Position numbers and translations under genes: made by a program
Source: Chlamydia serpentis
GTDB lineage: Bacteria > Chlamydiota > Chlamydiia > Chlamydiales > Chlamydiaceae
DNA: 64,000 nucleotides
Assembly: GCF_900239945.1 (NCBI RefSeq)
Contig: NZ_LT993738.1
Location: 868,001 to 932,000, forward strand
Direction of reading: 5' to 3'
Notes under the pieces: generated by a model
What the model was told of the DNA's origin: nothing
Seen by the model: only the letters and a program-made list of their open reading frames with translations
Database searches by the model: none
Shown: piece by piece, positions 1 through 11,107 of the stretch
How positions within the stretch are numbered: position 1 is the stretch's first letter
How the letters are laid out: each line of letters starts with the position of its first letter

Positions 1-352
1 CAATCTTATTTCCATTAGGGAATATCTTAACTAGAGAGATTTCATCATAGGTTCCTTGAAATACTTTTTTCATCTCATTGCTAAGAGGAACGTTTGGTGT
101 GTCGGGGATGCCAGCGTCTAAATCTAAAACATCAGAAAACAGAGACAAAACATCAATATTTAAAGGCACGATTTGAGTTAGAGTATTGGCTTTAAAGGCA
201 GCGTTTTCTCTTAGCGCATTAGAAATAGAAGTTACTGTAGAGCGGTATTGGTCTAGATTTAACCAGATAATATTGATCCCTAGAGGTGCAATAATAGCAA
301 TGGCGCAAGCCAACCACAAACGGAACCCTATTGTTTTAGTAAAAGGGATCAT
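1..352 (-). CDS. rsbU: RsbU-type sensor/phosphatase, N-terminal part only (runs off left edge)
   Basis: On the minus strand an open frame starts at the ATG at 352, just after an in-frame stop, and continues past position 1 (117 codons visible). It begins MIPFTKTIGFRLW followed by one hydrophobic segment (about residues 10-30), then an apparently extracytoplasmic region. This is the layout of the sensor half of a RsbU-type PP2C phosphatase of the partner-switch pathway controlling sigma factor. The phosphatase domain would lie outside the window, so the name rests on the N-terminal layout and on synteny: in Chlamydia rsbU (CT588) lies next to eno and uvrB. Here four HAF-repeat genes separate it from eno. 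Confidence 0.6.
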   Translation of the reverse strand, partial: MIPFTKTIGFRLWLACAIAIIAPLGINIIWLNLDQYRSTVTSISNALRENAAFKANTLTQIVPLNIDVLSLFSDVLDLDAGIPDTPNVPLSNEMKKVFQGTYDEISLVKIFPNGNKI

Positions 353-699
353 GGGTGTTACGGCGTTCTATTCTTAAGGCTTTTGTCCTTGAGAGGGAAC
401 GTCTTTCCTCTAGTGTTTTGTTTCTTGCTTAGTATAAAAAAATTTGCTTAAGGAGACATCTACTATTTCTTTTATTCTTTTTAGAGCTAAGGACACCAAG
501 CATTTACAATATAGATCTTATTTTTATTTTGATTTTCTATTCGACAGAAATATTATTTTTTGCGTGCTTCAACTCAAGTTGATATTCCATTATCTAGAAA
601 ATTAATTTCATTAAGGCTTTTATTTTTTAATTGTAATACGTATGTATTAGTATTTTTAGAGATCTGTTTTGTATTCTGAAAACAAACAAGGAGTCTATC
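353..699. other. Divergent intergenic region, AT-rich
   Basis: This stretch of about 350 bases lies between the divergent rsbU and the first HAF gene. It is strongly AT-rich and holds no open frame with coding character and no clear hairpin. It must contain the promoters of both flanking genes, but no -35/-10 pair is good enough to name. A ribosome binding site (AAGGAG, 688-693) precedes the GTG start at 700. Confidence 0.5.
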
Positions 700-2718
700 G
701 TGAGCCTACATCGAGAATTATGGAAAAGTGTTTCACACAACCATCTTTGTCAATGGTTTGCTTGGACCTTAGTCTTAGTAGTTCTTAATTGTCAATCCTT
801 CGCAAATGAACTGATAGATTTAAACATAAATACAGAACCAATTATAGAATATGTTTCAGGAGATGGTTCTATTGCTGTTGGCACACTTCGTAAAGTTGGA
901 TCGAATCCAGCACAATATCAGCCGTTTAAATATGACTTGTCTACTCAGACACTATCAATACTTAATGTAGAGGTGTCCAATGAAAGTGGTTATGCGTATG
1001 GCATATCATACGATGGCAATGTCATTGTAGGGACATGTAGGATAGGTGGTGCAGGGAAGTACAACGGTGCTAAATGGGCTGCTGACGGCACTCTAACACC
1101 ACTAACTGGAATCACAGGAGGAACTCATACTGAAGCTCATGCAATTTCTAAAGACAAACAAGTTATAGTAGGCTTTTCCAATAATACATCTGGGGAATTT
1201 AAGGCTGTTGCGTGGAAAAATGGAGGAACCACACCTACACAATTGGCAGATCTTACAGAAGGCTCTAAGGCCTCTTATGCTTATGCGGTATCTGATGACG
1301 GTTCTATCATCGTCGGGACTATAAATAAAGCTACAGGTAAAAGCGTTGCTGTGAAATGGGAAAACAATATTGCCACCTCCCTAGGGACGTTAGGCGGTGA
1401 TGCTTCTGTAGGACTCAGTATTTCTGGTGACGGAAAAGTGATTGTTGGCGCTGCTAATACAACGACTGTAATTGATGGAGTTCAAGAATCACATGCTTAT
1501 ATGTATAAAGATGGCCAAATGACAGATTTAGGGACTTTAGGAGGCCCAAATTCTACAGCAACGGGAGTGTCTAGTGATGGTGCTGTCATTATAGGAAGTG
1601 CGAGTACAGCAGAAAAACTGACACACGCTTTTCAGTACTATAATGGCGTCATGTTAGATTTAGGGACTTTAGGAGGCCCAAATTCTACAGCTAACGCAAT
1701 ATCTGCAGACGGTAAAGTTATCTTAGGAAGATCAACAATTGCTGACGGTAGTTGGCATGCATTTATGTGTTATACTGTTTTCTCATCAGGAGGACTTGTT
1801 GATCTTGACAATACCTATGAGGCTTTGAGAGGAAACCGTCATCAGCTTATTTCCTTATTTAATTTACAGAATATGATGTTACAGACGACATCGGATCATG
1901 AGTGTACAGAGTTTGGAAGGAATAACATAGCTTTTGGTGCTGGACTTTACGTGAATGCTTTACAAAAGATTCCTAGCAATTTAGCGGCACAATATGTCGG
2001 TATAGTATACAAAATCCGTCCAGAATATCGTTTAGGCCTATTTCTAGATCGTAATTTTAGTTCCCATGTTCCCAATAATTTTAATATGCATCATAATCGA
2101 CTATGGATGGGAGCCTTTATTAGTTGGCGTGATTTTGATGCTTTAGGATGGAGTTTGAAAGCATCTTTTGGTTATGGTAAACAGAAAGCTACGATCACGA
2201 GAGAGAAATTGGAAAATACAGAAGCAGGTAGAGGAGAAAGTCATTTTGAAGGAGTCAAAGCTCAGTTAGAAGGACGTTATACTCAAGATTTGAACGGAGG
2301 AATCCAATTTCAACCCTTCCTAGGATTGCAATTTGTACAGATTAAAAGAGCAGAATATACTGAAAACAATGTTAATTTTTCTGTCCATTATGATCCTATA
2401 AAATATGCGGCAGGGGTAGCTTATCTAGGATTAGGATCTCACATAGCTTTCTTGCCACATTTAAATATAGACACACGTATGGGACTACAACAGAATTTAG
2501 CTTCTCACAGCGATAAATTTTCTGGATCTATAACTTCTGTTAGTAAGTTTGCTTTTGAAGAACTAGATATCACTAATACAAGAGCATTCGCGGCAATGCG
2601 TATAAACTGCGAACTACCTCATCTACAATCTATAAATCTTGCCTTGATGGTCACACAGCAACCTCTAAAAGGAGATATGGGTTTTTCTAGTGATCTCAGG
2701 TATTCGTTAGGATTTTAA
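700..2718 (+). CDS. HAF-repeat autotransporter-like protein 1 (propeller-like passenger plus barrel)
   Basis: The 672-residue protein starts at GTG 700 behind a strong AAGGAG. A signal peptide is visible, with a likely cut after SFA (residue 35). Residues about 48-350 hold seven repeats of the extracellular HAF family. Each has an (I/V)S-x-DG-x-(V/I)IVG core, and the later ones carry HAF/HAY and DLGTLGG motifs. Residues about 395-672 show alternating hydrophobic/aromatic strands and end in phenylalanine (YSLGF), the signature of an outer-membrane barrel. This is an autotransporter layout. In C. pneumoniae a homologous cluster lies at this locus, and one member (CPn0796) has been reported to release its N-terminal part. 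That this copy is secreted or cleaved is inference. Confidence 0.8.
   Translation: MSLHRELWKSVSHNHLCQWFAWTLVLVVLNCQSFANELIDLNINTEPIIEYVSGDGSIAVGTLRKVGSNPAQYQPFKYDLSTQTLSILNVEVSNESGYAYGISYDGNVIVGTCRIGGAGKYNGAKWAADGTLTPLTGITGGTHTEAHAISKDKQVIVGFSNNTSGEFKAVAWKNGGTTPTQLADLTEGSKASYAYAVSDDGSIIVGTINKATGKSVAVKWENNIATSLGTLGGDASVGLSISGDGKVIVGAANTTTVIDGVQESHAYMYKDGQMTDLGTLGGPNSTATGVSSDGAVIIGSASTAEKLTHAFQYYNGVMLDLGTLGGPNSTANAISADGKVILGRSTIADGSWHAFMCYTVFSSGGLVDLDNTYEALRGNRHQLISLFNLQNMMLQTTSDHECTEFGRNNIAFGAGLYVNALQKIPSNLAAQYVGIVYKIRPEYRLGLFLDRNFSSHVPNNFNMHHNRLWMGAFISWRDFDALGWSLKASFGYGKQKATITREKLENTEAGRGESHFEGVKAQLEGRYTQDLNGGIQFQPFLGLQFVQIKRAEYTENNVNFSVHYDPIKYAAGVAYLGLGSHIAFLPHLNIDTRMGLQQNLASHSDKFSGSITSVSKFAFEELDITNTRAFAAMRINCELPHLQSINLALMVTQQPLKGDMGFSSDLRYSLGF
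1524..1691 (+). repeat. Perfect 36-base direct repeat inside HAF gene 1
   Basis: Bases 1524-1559 and 1656-1691 are identical over 36 positions and lie 132 bases (44 codons, one repeat unit) apart. Both encode DLGTLGGPNSTA at the same place in successive HAF repeats. Identity that includes third codon positions suggests recent duplication or gene conversion between neighbouring repeats. Confidence 0.85.
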
Positions 2719-2917
2719 TAAAAAATATTTTACTTTGTTTTTGTAGTTTATATCATTAAAAGTTAAACATTTATTAATGTAAATATACCCTACAATGTCA
2801 TATGAAAAGGATTCTTCGTACTTGCAGCCCTGTCTTAATATGAGTATAGTCAAAAATTCTGCATTGCCATTACGGTGTTTAAGCGGATCCGAAACCTTTA
2901 AAAAAGTTAGGTTACAT

Positions 2918-4864
2918 ATGAAATTTATGAAAATCCTGAATAGATGGATTTGTCGAAGGGATCTTTGGGTAACAGCATTTGTATTAACAGCAGTTCCCAC
3001 ATCTTTTGCAAACAATCTTGTTGATATAGCGGGAGCTCCGGGGATGTCTACTCAAGCGACAGGAGTTTCTGAAAATGGCGAAATCATTATCGGAATGAAA
3101 TCTTCTGAGGATCCCTTTGCGGTTGGTATTGGATTCCAGTACATAAATGGACAATTGCAAGTTTTAGAAGCTTTAGATCTTCAATCATCACCGCTTCCTC
3201 AGGCAATTACTCCGGACGGAAGTATTATTGTAGGCACAAGCTATAATTTTATGTTGGGAAGTGTTCCTGTAAAATGGGTAAATGGAAAGATTTCAAGGCT
3301 TCCCCTGCCTCCAGGGGGTCTTGAAGGTTCAGCAGCAGCCGTTTCTTCAGACGGAAGCGTTATTGTCGGTAATGGTCATATCTATCTTGGAGTTTCGAGT
3401 GCTCTGAAATGGGATAATGAAGTAATTACACAGCTTCCTGCTTTTGTAGATTCTGTAAATGTTTATGCTAATGGAGTCACTGGTGATGGTTCTGTAATTG
3501 TAGGAACTGTAGTAAACATTAACTGGCAAGAAACCGCAGTGAAGTGGATAGACGATCAGATCACCCCTATTGGTAATTTAGGAGGGAATAAATCTTTTGC
3601 AAACGCCATTTCAACAGATGGCACTGTCATTGTAGGAGGTGCTGAGACTGCAGATCATGAAATACATGCTTATGCTTGTAAAAATGGGAATATGGTTGAT
3701 CTTGGTACACTCGGAGGTTCGTATTCCTTAGCTCGGGCAGTATCTTCAGATGGTGCTGTCGTTGTTGGTGTATCTAGCGATTCTAGTTATAGGAGTCACG
3801 CCTTTCGATATGCAGATGGTAAAATGGTAGATTTAGGGACTTTAGGTGGTAGCGAATCTTATGCTCAGGGTCTATCTGGAAACGGTAGTGTAGTGGTTGG
3901 CAAAGCACAAACACAATCGGGAGACTGGCACGCATTTATGTGTCGTTTTCAAAATCCAAGTCCCACTCCTGTAGAGGGAAATGATAGGGTTGTAACTAGT
4001 CAGATTCCGATTAAAATGATAGATGTAGACAACACATATTGTTCATTGAAAAACAATCAAGTGAAAATCCAAAAGTTACTTACACAACATAGTAGGAAAC
4101 TCTGTAGTGTATCTTCAGTAGTTCCATCTCTTGAATATGTGAAAGCAAAGACTTTAAAGTATAATTCTGGGATGCGAAACGATATACAAAGCGGAACTTT
4201 TGTCCGCCATAATTCTCAAGTATATGGTAACTGGCAACAGCAACAGTTGTTAACAGGAGCTTTTATGGATTGGTATTTTACTTCGGCTCCCAAAGCCAGT
4301 GTCAAAGTAGCTCTTAGCTATGGTGCTCAAGATGCAATAGTAGAGCGTGCAACTCTTCCTTATACAGAACAAGGTTTAGGGAAAAGCACTTTTTCTGGAT
4401 TTGGAGGACAATTGCTAGGACACTATGATTTCGCTATGGGGAATGCTGTTGTTATGCAACCTTTCATGGGAATACAAGCCTTTCATGTCAACAGGGAAGG
4501 GTATGCTGAACAGAATGTACTGTTCCCTGTAAACTATGAATCTGTAGGATACTCGGCTGCTACAGGTTTTATCGGTGCCCAGGTGTTTGCTTCGTTGAAT
4601 TCTGCAATAAGAACAGTAGCTACCCTAGGTTTAGAGCAAGATCTTAGTGTTCATCTAGATGAATTTGCAGGATCGGTGTCTGATTTAGGCAGTTTTGTTT
4701 TAGAGAATTCTGAAAGGGTTGCTTTACGACCTTTTGCTTCTCTTGCTATGTACTACGAATTAGAGAAACAACAACTAGTAACATTATCGGTATCTATGAA
4801 CCAACAGCCTATTACCGGGGCTGTAAGTTTAATCAGTCAAAGTAGTTATAATCTTAATTTCTAA
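2918..4864 (+). CDS. HAF-repeat autotransporter-like protein 2 (propeller-like passenger plus barrel)
   Basis: I place the start at ATG 2918 (648 residues). It gives a compact signal peptide MKFMKILNRW...TSFA, cut after about residue 31. The frame stays open upstream to ATG 2795, but that extension is hydrophilic, has no ribosome site and would bury the signal peptide. Seven HAF repeats follow up to about residue 345 and carry DLGTLGGS and HAF/HAY motifs. A linker with proline-rich NPSPTPVEG leads to a C-terminal barrel domain of about 250 residues ending in YNLNF. Domain order matches the upstream gene. A strong terminator (4901-4930) follows. The passenger diverges clearly from gene 1, so the pair is an old duplication. 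Confidence 0.8.
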   Translation: MKFMKILNRWICRRDLWVTAFVLTAVPTSFANNLVDIAGAPGMSTQATGVSENGEIIIGMKSSEDPFAVGIGFQYINGQLQVLEALDLQSSPLPQAITPDGSIIVGTSYNFMLGSVPVKWVNGKISRLPLPPGGLEGSAAAVSSDGSVIVGNGHIYLGVSSALKWDNEVITQLPAFVDSVNVYANGVTGDGSVIVGTVVNINWQETAVKWIDDQITPIGNLGGNKSFANAISTDGTVIVGGAETADHEIHAYACKNGNMVDLGTLGGSYSLARAVSSDGAVVVGVSSDSSYRSHAFRYADGKMVDLGTLGGSESYAQGLSGNGSVVVGKAQTQSGDWHAFMCRFQNPSPTPVEGNDRVVTSQIPIKMIDVDNTYCSLKNNQVKIQKLLTQHSRKLCSVSSVVPSLEYVKAKTLKYNSGMRNDIQSGTFVRHNSQVYGNWQQQQLLTGAFMDWYFTSAPKASVKVALSYGAQDAIVERATLPYTEQGLGKSTFSGFGGQLLGHYDFAMGNAVVMQPFMGIQAFHVNREGYAEQNVLFPVNYESVGYSAATGFIGAQVFASLNSAIRTVATLGLEQDLSVHLDEFAGSVSDLGSFVLENSERVALRPFASLAMYYELEKQQLVTLSVSMNQQPITGAVSLISQSSYNLNF

Positions 4865-4900
4865 ACAACCTAATATTCTTTATTAAGAAAACCCCTGTTT

Positions 4901-4930
4901 GCCACAATCTACCGAACGGTAGATTGTGGC
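4901..4930 (+). terminator. Rho-independent terminator after HAF gene 2
   Basis: A perfect 13-base-pair stem (4901-4913 with 4918-4930) closes a GAAC loop and is followed by TTCTTATCTTTT. It begins 36 bases after the stop of HAF gene 2, so it should separate the two barrel-bearing genes from HAF gene 3. Confidence 0.85.
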
Positions 4931-5082
4931 TTCTTATCTTTTGAATGTCAAAAGTGTGGCAAGACAAAAAATATTTTTAGTTTCTTCTAGCAATTCTTGT
5001 TTCTTATCTTTATAACTATAAGCCGTTTAACCAAATGTTGGTTCTAAGTTGGATTAACATATTTAAAAATTTAGGTTTAGAT

Positions 5083-6180
5083 ATGAGTAGGATGATAGAA
5101 ATATTAGGTCATTTGCAATTGCGATCGCTTTTTTTAGCAATATTTTGTGTAATAGCTTGTTCTAACATCATGTATGCAAATACTTTTCACAAATCATTGT
5201 ATGAGCAATCTACAGAAATATCGAGAGATTATTCTTTTATCGACCTTGAGATTCTTAGTCAAGAAGGATGGTCCGAAGCATATTCAGTCTCCGGAAATGG
5301 CAATATTGTAGTAGGAGCGTCCGGTCCAAGTTACGATAGTGTAACTGCTATAAGATGGGAACACCAATCGCTAATACATTTAGGAACCTTGGGAGGAGAA
5401 ACTTCTTCTGCAGAAGGAATATCCAAGAATGGAAAAGTCATTGTAGGATGGTCAGAAACGAAATCAGGTCATATTCATGCCTTTATTTATCAAGATGGAA
5501 TAATGGAAGACCTCGGAACCATTGGGGGAACGTATTCTATAGCAAAAGCGGTATCTGGAGATGGTCGTGTCGTTGTAGGAGTCTCTGCAACGTCTTCCGG
5601 AGAACTCAAAGGATTACAGATGCCTGTGAAGTGGGAAGAAGGAAAAATTTCTAAACTCAAGCTATTACCCTTAGGCCTATGGGCTGAAGCTAATGCTATC
5701 TCCGATGATAATCGTGTCATTGTAGGGAAAGGCCAAGCTGCTCGTAATGACATTGTTGCTATAAAATGGGAAAAAAATTCTGTATATAGTCTAGGAACTC
5801 TTGGAGGTAATGTAGCATCTGCAGAGGCAGTATCTGCAAATGGAAAGGTCATTGTAGGGTGGTCTGCAATAAGTAATGGTGATATCCATGCTTTTGTTTA
5901 TGAAAATGAAACTATGACAGATTTAGGAACCCTTGGAGGGGACTATTCTACAGCAACAGGAGTTTCCGCAGATGGAAAGACTATTGTAGGGTTTTCAACA
6001 ACTGCTAATGGAGAAGAACACCCTTTTAAATATATTGAAGGCCAAATGATTGATTTAACAGCTTTTGGAGGAGAACAAGCCCAAGCTTATGCAATATCTA
6101 GTAATGGGAAAGCTATTGTTGGTTCCCTAGAAACCAAGACTCAAGGTAACCGTGCATATCTATTTCATATGGACGAATAA
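5083..6180 (+). CDS. HAF-repeat protein 3, exported, no barrel
   Basis: From ATG 5083 the product is 365 residues. An in-frame ATG at 5035 would add 16 residues but has no ribosome site. ATG 5092 (MIEILGH) is also possible. A signal peptide is clear (LFLAIFCVIACSNIMYA, cut near residue 32). Seven HAF repeats fill the mature part, with DLGTLGG and DLGTIGG turns, and the protein stops right after the last repeat (FHMDE). There is no barrel domain. The product should therefore reach the periplasm through Sec and stay there or leave by another route such as T2S. Function unknown. It could also be an autotransporter that lost its barrel. Confidence 0.7.
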   Translation: MSRMIEILGHLQLRSLFLAIFCVIACSNIMYANTFHKSLYEQSTEISRDYSFIDLEILSQEGWSEAYSVSGNGNIVVGASGPSYDSVTAIRWEHQSLIHLGTLGGETSSAEGISKNGKVIVGWSETKSGHIHAFIYQDGIMEDLGTIGGTYSIAKAVSGDGRVVVGVSATSSGELKGLQMPVKWEEGKISKLKLLPLGLWAEANAISDDNRVIVGKGQAARNDIVAIKWEKNSVYSLGTLGGNVASAEAVSANGKVIVGWSAISNGDIHAFVYENETMTDLGTLGGDYSTATGVSADGKTIVGFSTTANGEEHPFKYIEGQMIDLTAFGGEQAQAYAISSNGKAIVGSLETKTQGNRAYLFHMDE

Positions 6181-6351
6181 ATCTAAGTTAGGGAGTTAAA
6201 CAAGGTGAATCGATATTAATGACGCATATTAAAGATACGAGTTGTTATAAATCATCCCTAATTAACTCCCCTTCTTACAGACGGCCAGCGGATAGCTTTT
6301 GTCTCGCACGTAACTAATAAAATTTTAATAATAAATATAAACTAGAGATTT

Positions 6352-7401
6352 TTAATTCTCTTCTATTCCAACAATGACTTCTCCATCAATAGATACAGCA
6401 TTGGCACAGGACTCTTTCCAATTATATTCTCCTAAATCAATCATTTGATGATCGACATACTTAAATGCATGCAATTTCCCATCGGTTGTTGTGGACATCC
6501 CAACAATGACCTTGCCTGTTGCTGAAACTCCTTTAGCGGCAGAGTAGTTCCCGCCTAAGGTCCCAAGATCTTTCATAATACCGTTTTTACAAGAAAAAGC
6601 ATGAATTTCTCCGTAATATGTTTCTGATCTCCCTACAATCACTTCTCCATTATCTGATACTGCTTTGGCAACTGCGGAGTACCCTCCTAAGGTTCCCAAA
6701 TGTGTAACGGTATTCCCTTCCCATTTCACAGCATAAGAAACTCCAGCAGAGTCTTTTATCGATCCTACTATCACTTTCCCATTTGCGGATACAGAATTTG
6801 CAATAGACTTAACGGACCATCCTATAGGTAAAACCTTAGCTTCACCTCCTTCCCACTTTACAGCAAATGTTCGTAACCAAGCATCTTGAGCTGTCCCCAC
6901 AATTATAGATCCGTCTGAAGAGATTCCATTAGCTTGGGATTTCACCGCCCAGTTAGAAGGAAGTAAACACATTTCATTATCTTTCCAAGTTACTGCGAAA
7001 GTTTGACCGTACTCATTTTCAACAGTCCCTGCAATTATAGATCCATCAGAAGAAATCCCTGTTGCTTTAGATTTTTTTACCCAAGAACTAGTAGGAAGTT
7101 CCTTAGTGCCCCAATAATTCCATTTGACAGCATAAGTGCGGGACCAAATATCTTTCACAACACCAACAGTTATAGAACCATCTCCTGAAACAGCTTTTGC
7201 AGATGCTTTTTTATTTGATAGTCTTGATAAAGTTGTTTGCCCCCAATAATTCCATTTTACAGCTGAAGTAGACTCGAAATTGTTTTCTGGTTTGTCTGTA
7301 ATTACGTAGGAAAGACCAGAAATAGTATACGATGTAAACATCAGCATCCAAAAACTAATCTGAGATAACCTTGAGGTTAGAATGTGTTGTACTCCTTTCA
7401 T
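6352..7401 (-). CDS. HAF-repeat protein 4, exported or membrane-anchored, no barrel
   Basis: The minus-strand product is 349 residues from ATG 7401, which has AAAGG just upstream. A TTG at 7446 would only add a hydrophilic leader. Residues about 14-33 are hydrophobic and look like an uncleaved or weak signal segment. Seven HAF repeats follow. The first four have an unusual variable strand (WNYWG, LPTSSW, LPSNW, LPIGW) and the last three are classical (HLGTLGG, DLGTLGG). No barrel follows, and the protein ends GEVIVGIEEN. It converges on HAF gene 3, so the four genes are not one operon. Function unknown. Confidence 0.68.
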   Translation of the reverse strand: MKGVQHILTSRLSQISFWMLMFTSYTISGLSYVITDKPENNFESTSAVKWNYWGQTTLSRLSNKKASAKAVSGDGSITVGVVKDIWSRTYAVKWNYWGTKELPTSSWVKKSKATGISSDGSIIAGTVENEYGQTFAVTWKDNEMCLLPSNWAVKSQANGISSDGSIIVGTAQDAWLRTFAVKWEGGEAKVLPIGWSVKSIANSVSANGKVIVGSIKDSAGVSYAVKWEGNTVTHLGTLGGYSAVAKAVSDNGEVIVGRSETYYGEIHAFSCKNGIMKDLGTLGGNYSAAKGVSATGKVIVGMSTTTDGKLHAFKYVDHQMIDLGEYNWKESCANAVSIDGEVIVGIEEN

Positions 7402-7555
7402 ATTTACCTTTGGGTTGCGAGATTTATAAGGAGAATTTATTTGCAAGCCATAAGTTTATAGCAGTATATATGAAGAATTACAAGTATTGTAATTGTTGGG
7501 AGTTTTGAAGGAGGTAGATGTATTTTTTATTATTTTTAATACAAAAGAAAACTTT

Positions 7556-7573
7556 GCCTATTTAAAAATAGGC
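7556..7573 (-). terminator. Likely eno terminator
   Basis: GCCTATT at 7556-7562 pairs with AATAGGC at 7567-7573. In the minus direction the stem is followed by AAAGTTTTCTTTTG. It lies about 75 bases past the eno stop codon. The stem is short, so confidence is moderate. Confidence 0.45.
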
Positions 7574-7647
7574 ATTAAGTTAGAAAAAGGAATTAGATCA
7601 GAGAATCATTATTTTAAATTTGTAAAGAGTATATAGATCCAGTCAGA

Positions 7648-8961
<1,314 letters not shown>

Positions 8962-9125
8962 CTAGCAGAATAGCACATGATTATCTGATCACGTTTTCTT
9001 TTCTAAATGATGCATCAACATTCTAACAGTCAGAATTTATTGATGTATATCAACCTTATCATGACAAAAATGGACAAATTTGGGGAGAGGAATATCTTTG
9101 TTTAGTATGAACTGAGCAAAATTTA

Positions 9126-11099
9126 TTAGAAAAAATAGAGAAGTTGTTCTTTACAAGCTTGCATTTGGTCACGATATTTTGCAGCAGCGTCAAAGCGAAA
9201 TTCTTTGGCCGCACGTTGCATAAGTTTTTCGTATTTCTTAATTTGTTCTTCAAGTTCTTCTTTAGATAAAGGTTGTTGGGATGTTTTAGGAGATTCTAAA
9301 TCTTTGCTAGAACTTTGTATAATGGGGTTAGCAAAAATAGCTTTTATAATTGGCTTAGGAACAATGTTATGCTTTTTATTATAGTCTAGTTGTATTTGAC
9401 GGCGGCGTTCGGTTTCTTTTAGAGTTTCTTCTATAGAGCGTGTTTTTTGGTCAGCATAGAAAATTACCTTACCATTGATATTTCTAGCTGCTCGTCCACA
9501 AAATTGAATTAAGGATGAAGTACTCCTTAAAAATCCTTCTTTATCAGCATCTAAAATAGCAACTAAAGATACTTCAGGGAGATCGAGTCCTTCACGTAGG
9601 AGATTCACTCCAATTAGTACGTCAATAACCCCTGAGCGTAGATCCGCTAGGATTTGCGTGCGCTCAGCAGTTTCTATCCCAGAGTGTAGATACGCTGCAG
9701 GAATTTCTAACTCTGAAAGAAACCCTGCCATATCTTCAGCGAGTTTTTTAGTTATGGATATCACAAGGATTTTTTCATGTTTTTGAGAAAGTCTTATACG
9801 AATTTCTTCAAGGAGATCATCAACCTGACCTGTGGCTGGGCGAATTTCAGGTATAGGATCAGGAATGCCCGTAGGACGGATAATTTGTTGTATTACGTGA
9901 CCCACACTCTCTTGTAGTTCAGTTTCTCCTGGAGTTGCAGAGACATATATTACCTTGCGAAAGTAGCGCTGAGCTTCTTCATAGGTTAAAGGACGATTAT
10001 CAAAAGCTGAAGGTAAGCGGAACCCATATTCTACTAAAGATTGCTTTCGAGATAGGTCTCCACGATACATAGCACGTATTTGTGGTAATGTTTGGTGAGA
10101 CTCATCTACAACTAGGAGAAAGTCTTCTGGAAAATAATCTAAGAGACATGTAGGAGGCGCTCCTGATGGGGCTCCTGTAAAATGACGAGAGTAATTTTCT
10201 ATGCCTTTACAAAATCCGATTTCCTTAATCATCTCAATGTCATGAGTCGTACGCTGGAAAATACGTTCCTTTTCTATAGGACGATCTTCGAAAAAGGCCA
10301 TACGCTCTTCTAGCTCTTCTTGAATTGTACGGATCGCTTGCTCTCGAATTGCCTCAGGGGTTACATAGTGTGATCCAGGATACAAAGTTACTGAGGATAC
10401 ACTATCTTTAGGAATCATAGTGAGGGGATCGCTGTACTCTATAGAGGCTAGGATATCGTTTATAAATTCTAATCTTAGGACAAGGTTGCTTTCGTAAGCA
10501 GGGAAAATATCAATTACGCTGCCACGTTCTCGAAATGCACTTCTTTGCGGAATCGAAGATGCCTGATAATGCATTTTAACAAGTTGAGATGTTAAAATGT
10601 TCCTAGAGTATTCTTTGCCGACCTCTAAGACTAAGGCCATTGAAGTATAGTTTTCAGGAGAACCAATGCCATAAATGCAAGATACCGAGGAAACAATTAA
10701 AGTGTCTCTGCGTTCCAAAATGGACCGTGTTGCCGATAAACGTAATTTATCGATCTCATCATTGATTAAAAGACTTTTTTCTATGTAAGTATCGCTGCGA
10801 GCAATATAGGCTTCAGGTTGGTAATAATCATAGTACGAGATAAAGTACTCAACAGCGTTATTAGGAAAAAATTCACGGAATTCCTGATATAGCTGAGCTG
10901 CTAACGTTTTATTATGAGCCAAAACTAAGGTAGGAAGATTCACATTTGCAACAACATTAGCAATCGTGAATGTTTTCCCAGAGCCAGTTGCCCCAAGAAG
11001 GACTTGTGATTTTATTTGGTTATGGACACCAGCAGAGAGTTGAGCAATCGCTTCTGACTGGTCACCACAAGGAGCAAAGGGAGCATGTAATTGGAACAT
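9126..11099 (-). CDS. uvrB: Excinuclease ABC subunit B
   Basis: UvrB is the damage-verifying helicase of nucleotide excision repair, working with UvrA and UvrC. The 657-residue protein has Walker A GATGSGKT (36-43), the tyrosine-rich beta-hairpin ([11 protein letters not shown]), the DESH box (VVDESH), the helicase motifs [11 protein letters not shown] and QFCGRAARN, and a C-terminal UVR segment ([15 protein letters not shown]) that contacts UvrC. It starts 8 bases after trpS, which fits the last gene of a minus-strand run that begins at thrS. Confidence 0.98.
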   Translation of the reverse strand: MFQLHAPFAPCGDQSEAIAQLSAGVHNQIKSQVLLGATGSGKTFTIANVVANVNLPTLVLAHNKTLAAQLYQEFREFFPNNAVEYFISYYDYYQPEAYIARSDTYIEKSLLINDEIDKLRLSATRSILERRDTLIVSSVSCIYGIGSPENYTSMALVLEVGKEYSRNILTSQLVKMHYQASSIPQRSAFRERGSVIDIFPAYESNLVLRLEFINDILASIEYSDPLTMIPKDSVSSVTLYPGSHYVTPEAIREQAIRTIQEELEERMAFFEDRPIEKERIFQRTTHDIEMIKEIGFCKGIENYSRHFTGAPSGAPPTCLLDYFPEDFLLVVDESHQTLPQIRAMYRGDLSRKQSLVEYGFRLPSAFDNRPLTYEEAQRYFRKVIYVSATPGETELQESVGHVIQQIIRPTGIPDPIPEIRPATGQVDDLLEEIRIRLSQKHEKILVISITKKLAEDMAGFLSELEIPAAYLHSGIETAERTQILADLRSGVIDVLIGVNLLREGLDLPEVSLVAILDADKEGFLRSTSSLIQFCGRAARNINGKVIFYADQKTRSIEETLKETERRRQIQLDYNKKHNIVPKPIIKAIFANPIIQSSSKDLESPKTSQQPLSKEELEEQIKKYEKLMQRAAKEFRFDAAAKYRDQMQACKEQLLYFF

Positions 11100-11107
11100 A
11101 ATAAAAT

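Noticed and set aside
186..377. Open frame of 63 codons on the plus strand at the left edge
   Set aside because: It lies opposite the rsbU N-terminus, has no ribosome site, and its codon pattern fits an antisense shadow.
2795..2917. Longer N-terminus for HAF gene 2
   Set aside because: The extension lacks a ribosome site and would place the signal peptide 40 residues inside the protein.
6191..6270. Inverted repeat GGGAGTTAA / TTAACTCCC between convergent HAF genes 3 and 4
   Set aside because: Nine pairs are separated by about 62 bases with no T run, too weak to call a terminator.
700..7401. Regularly spaced repeats taken for a CRISPR array
   Set aside because: The units are in-frame coding repeats of varying sequence with no conserved palindromic repeat and no cas genes.
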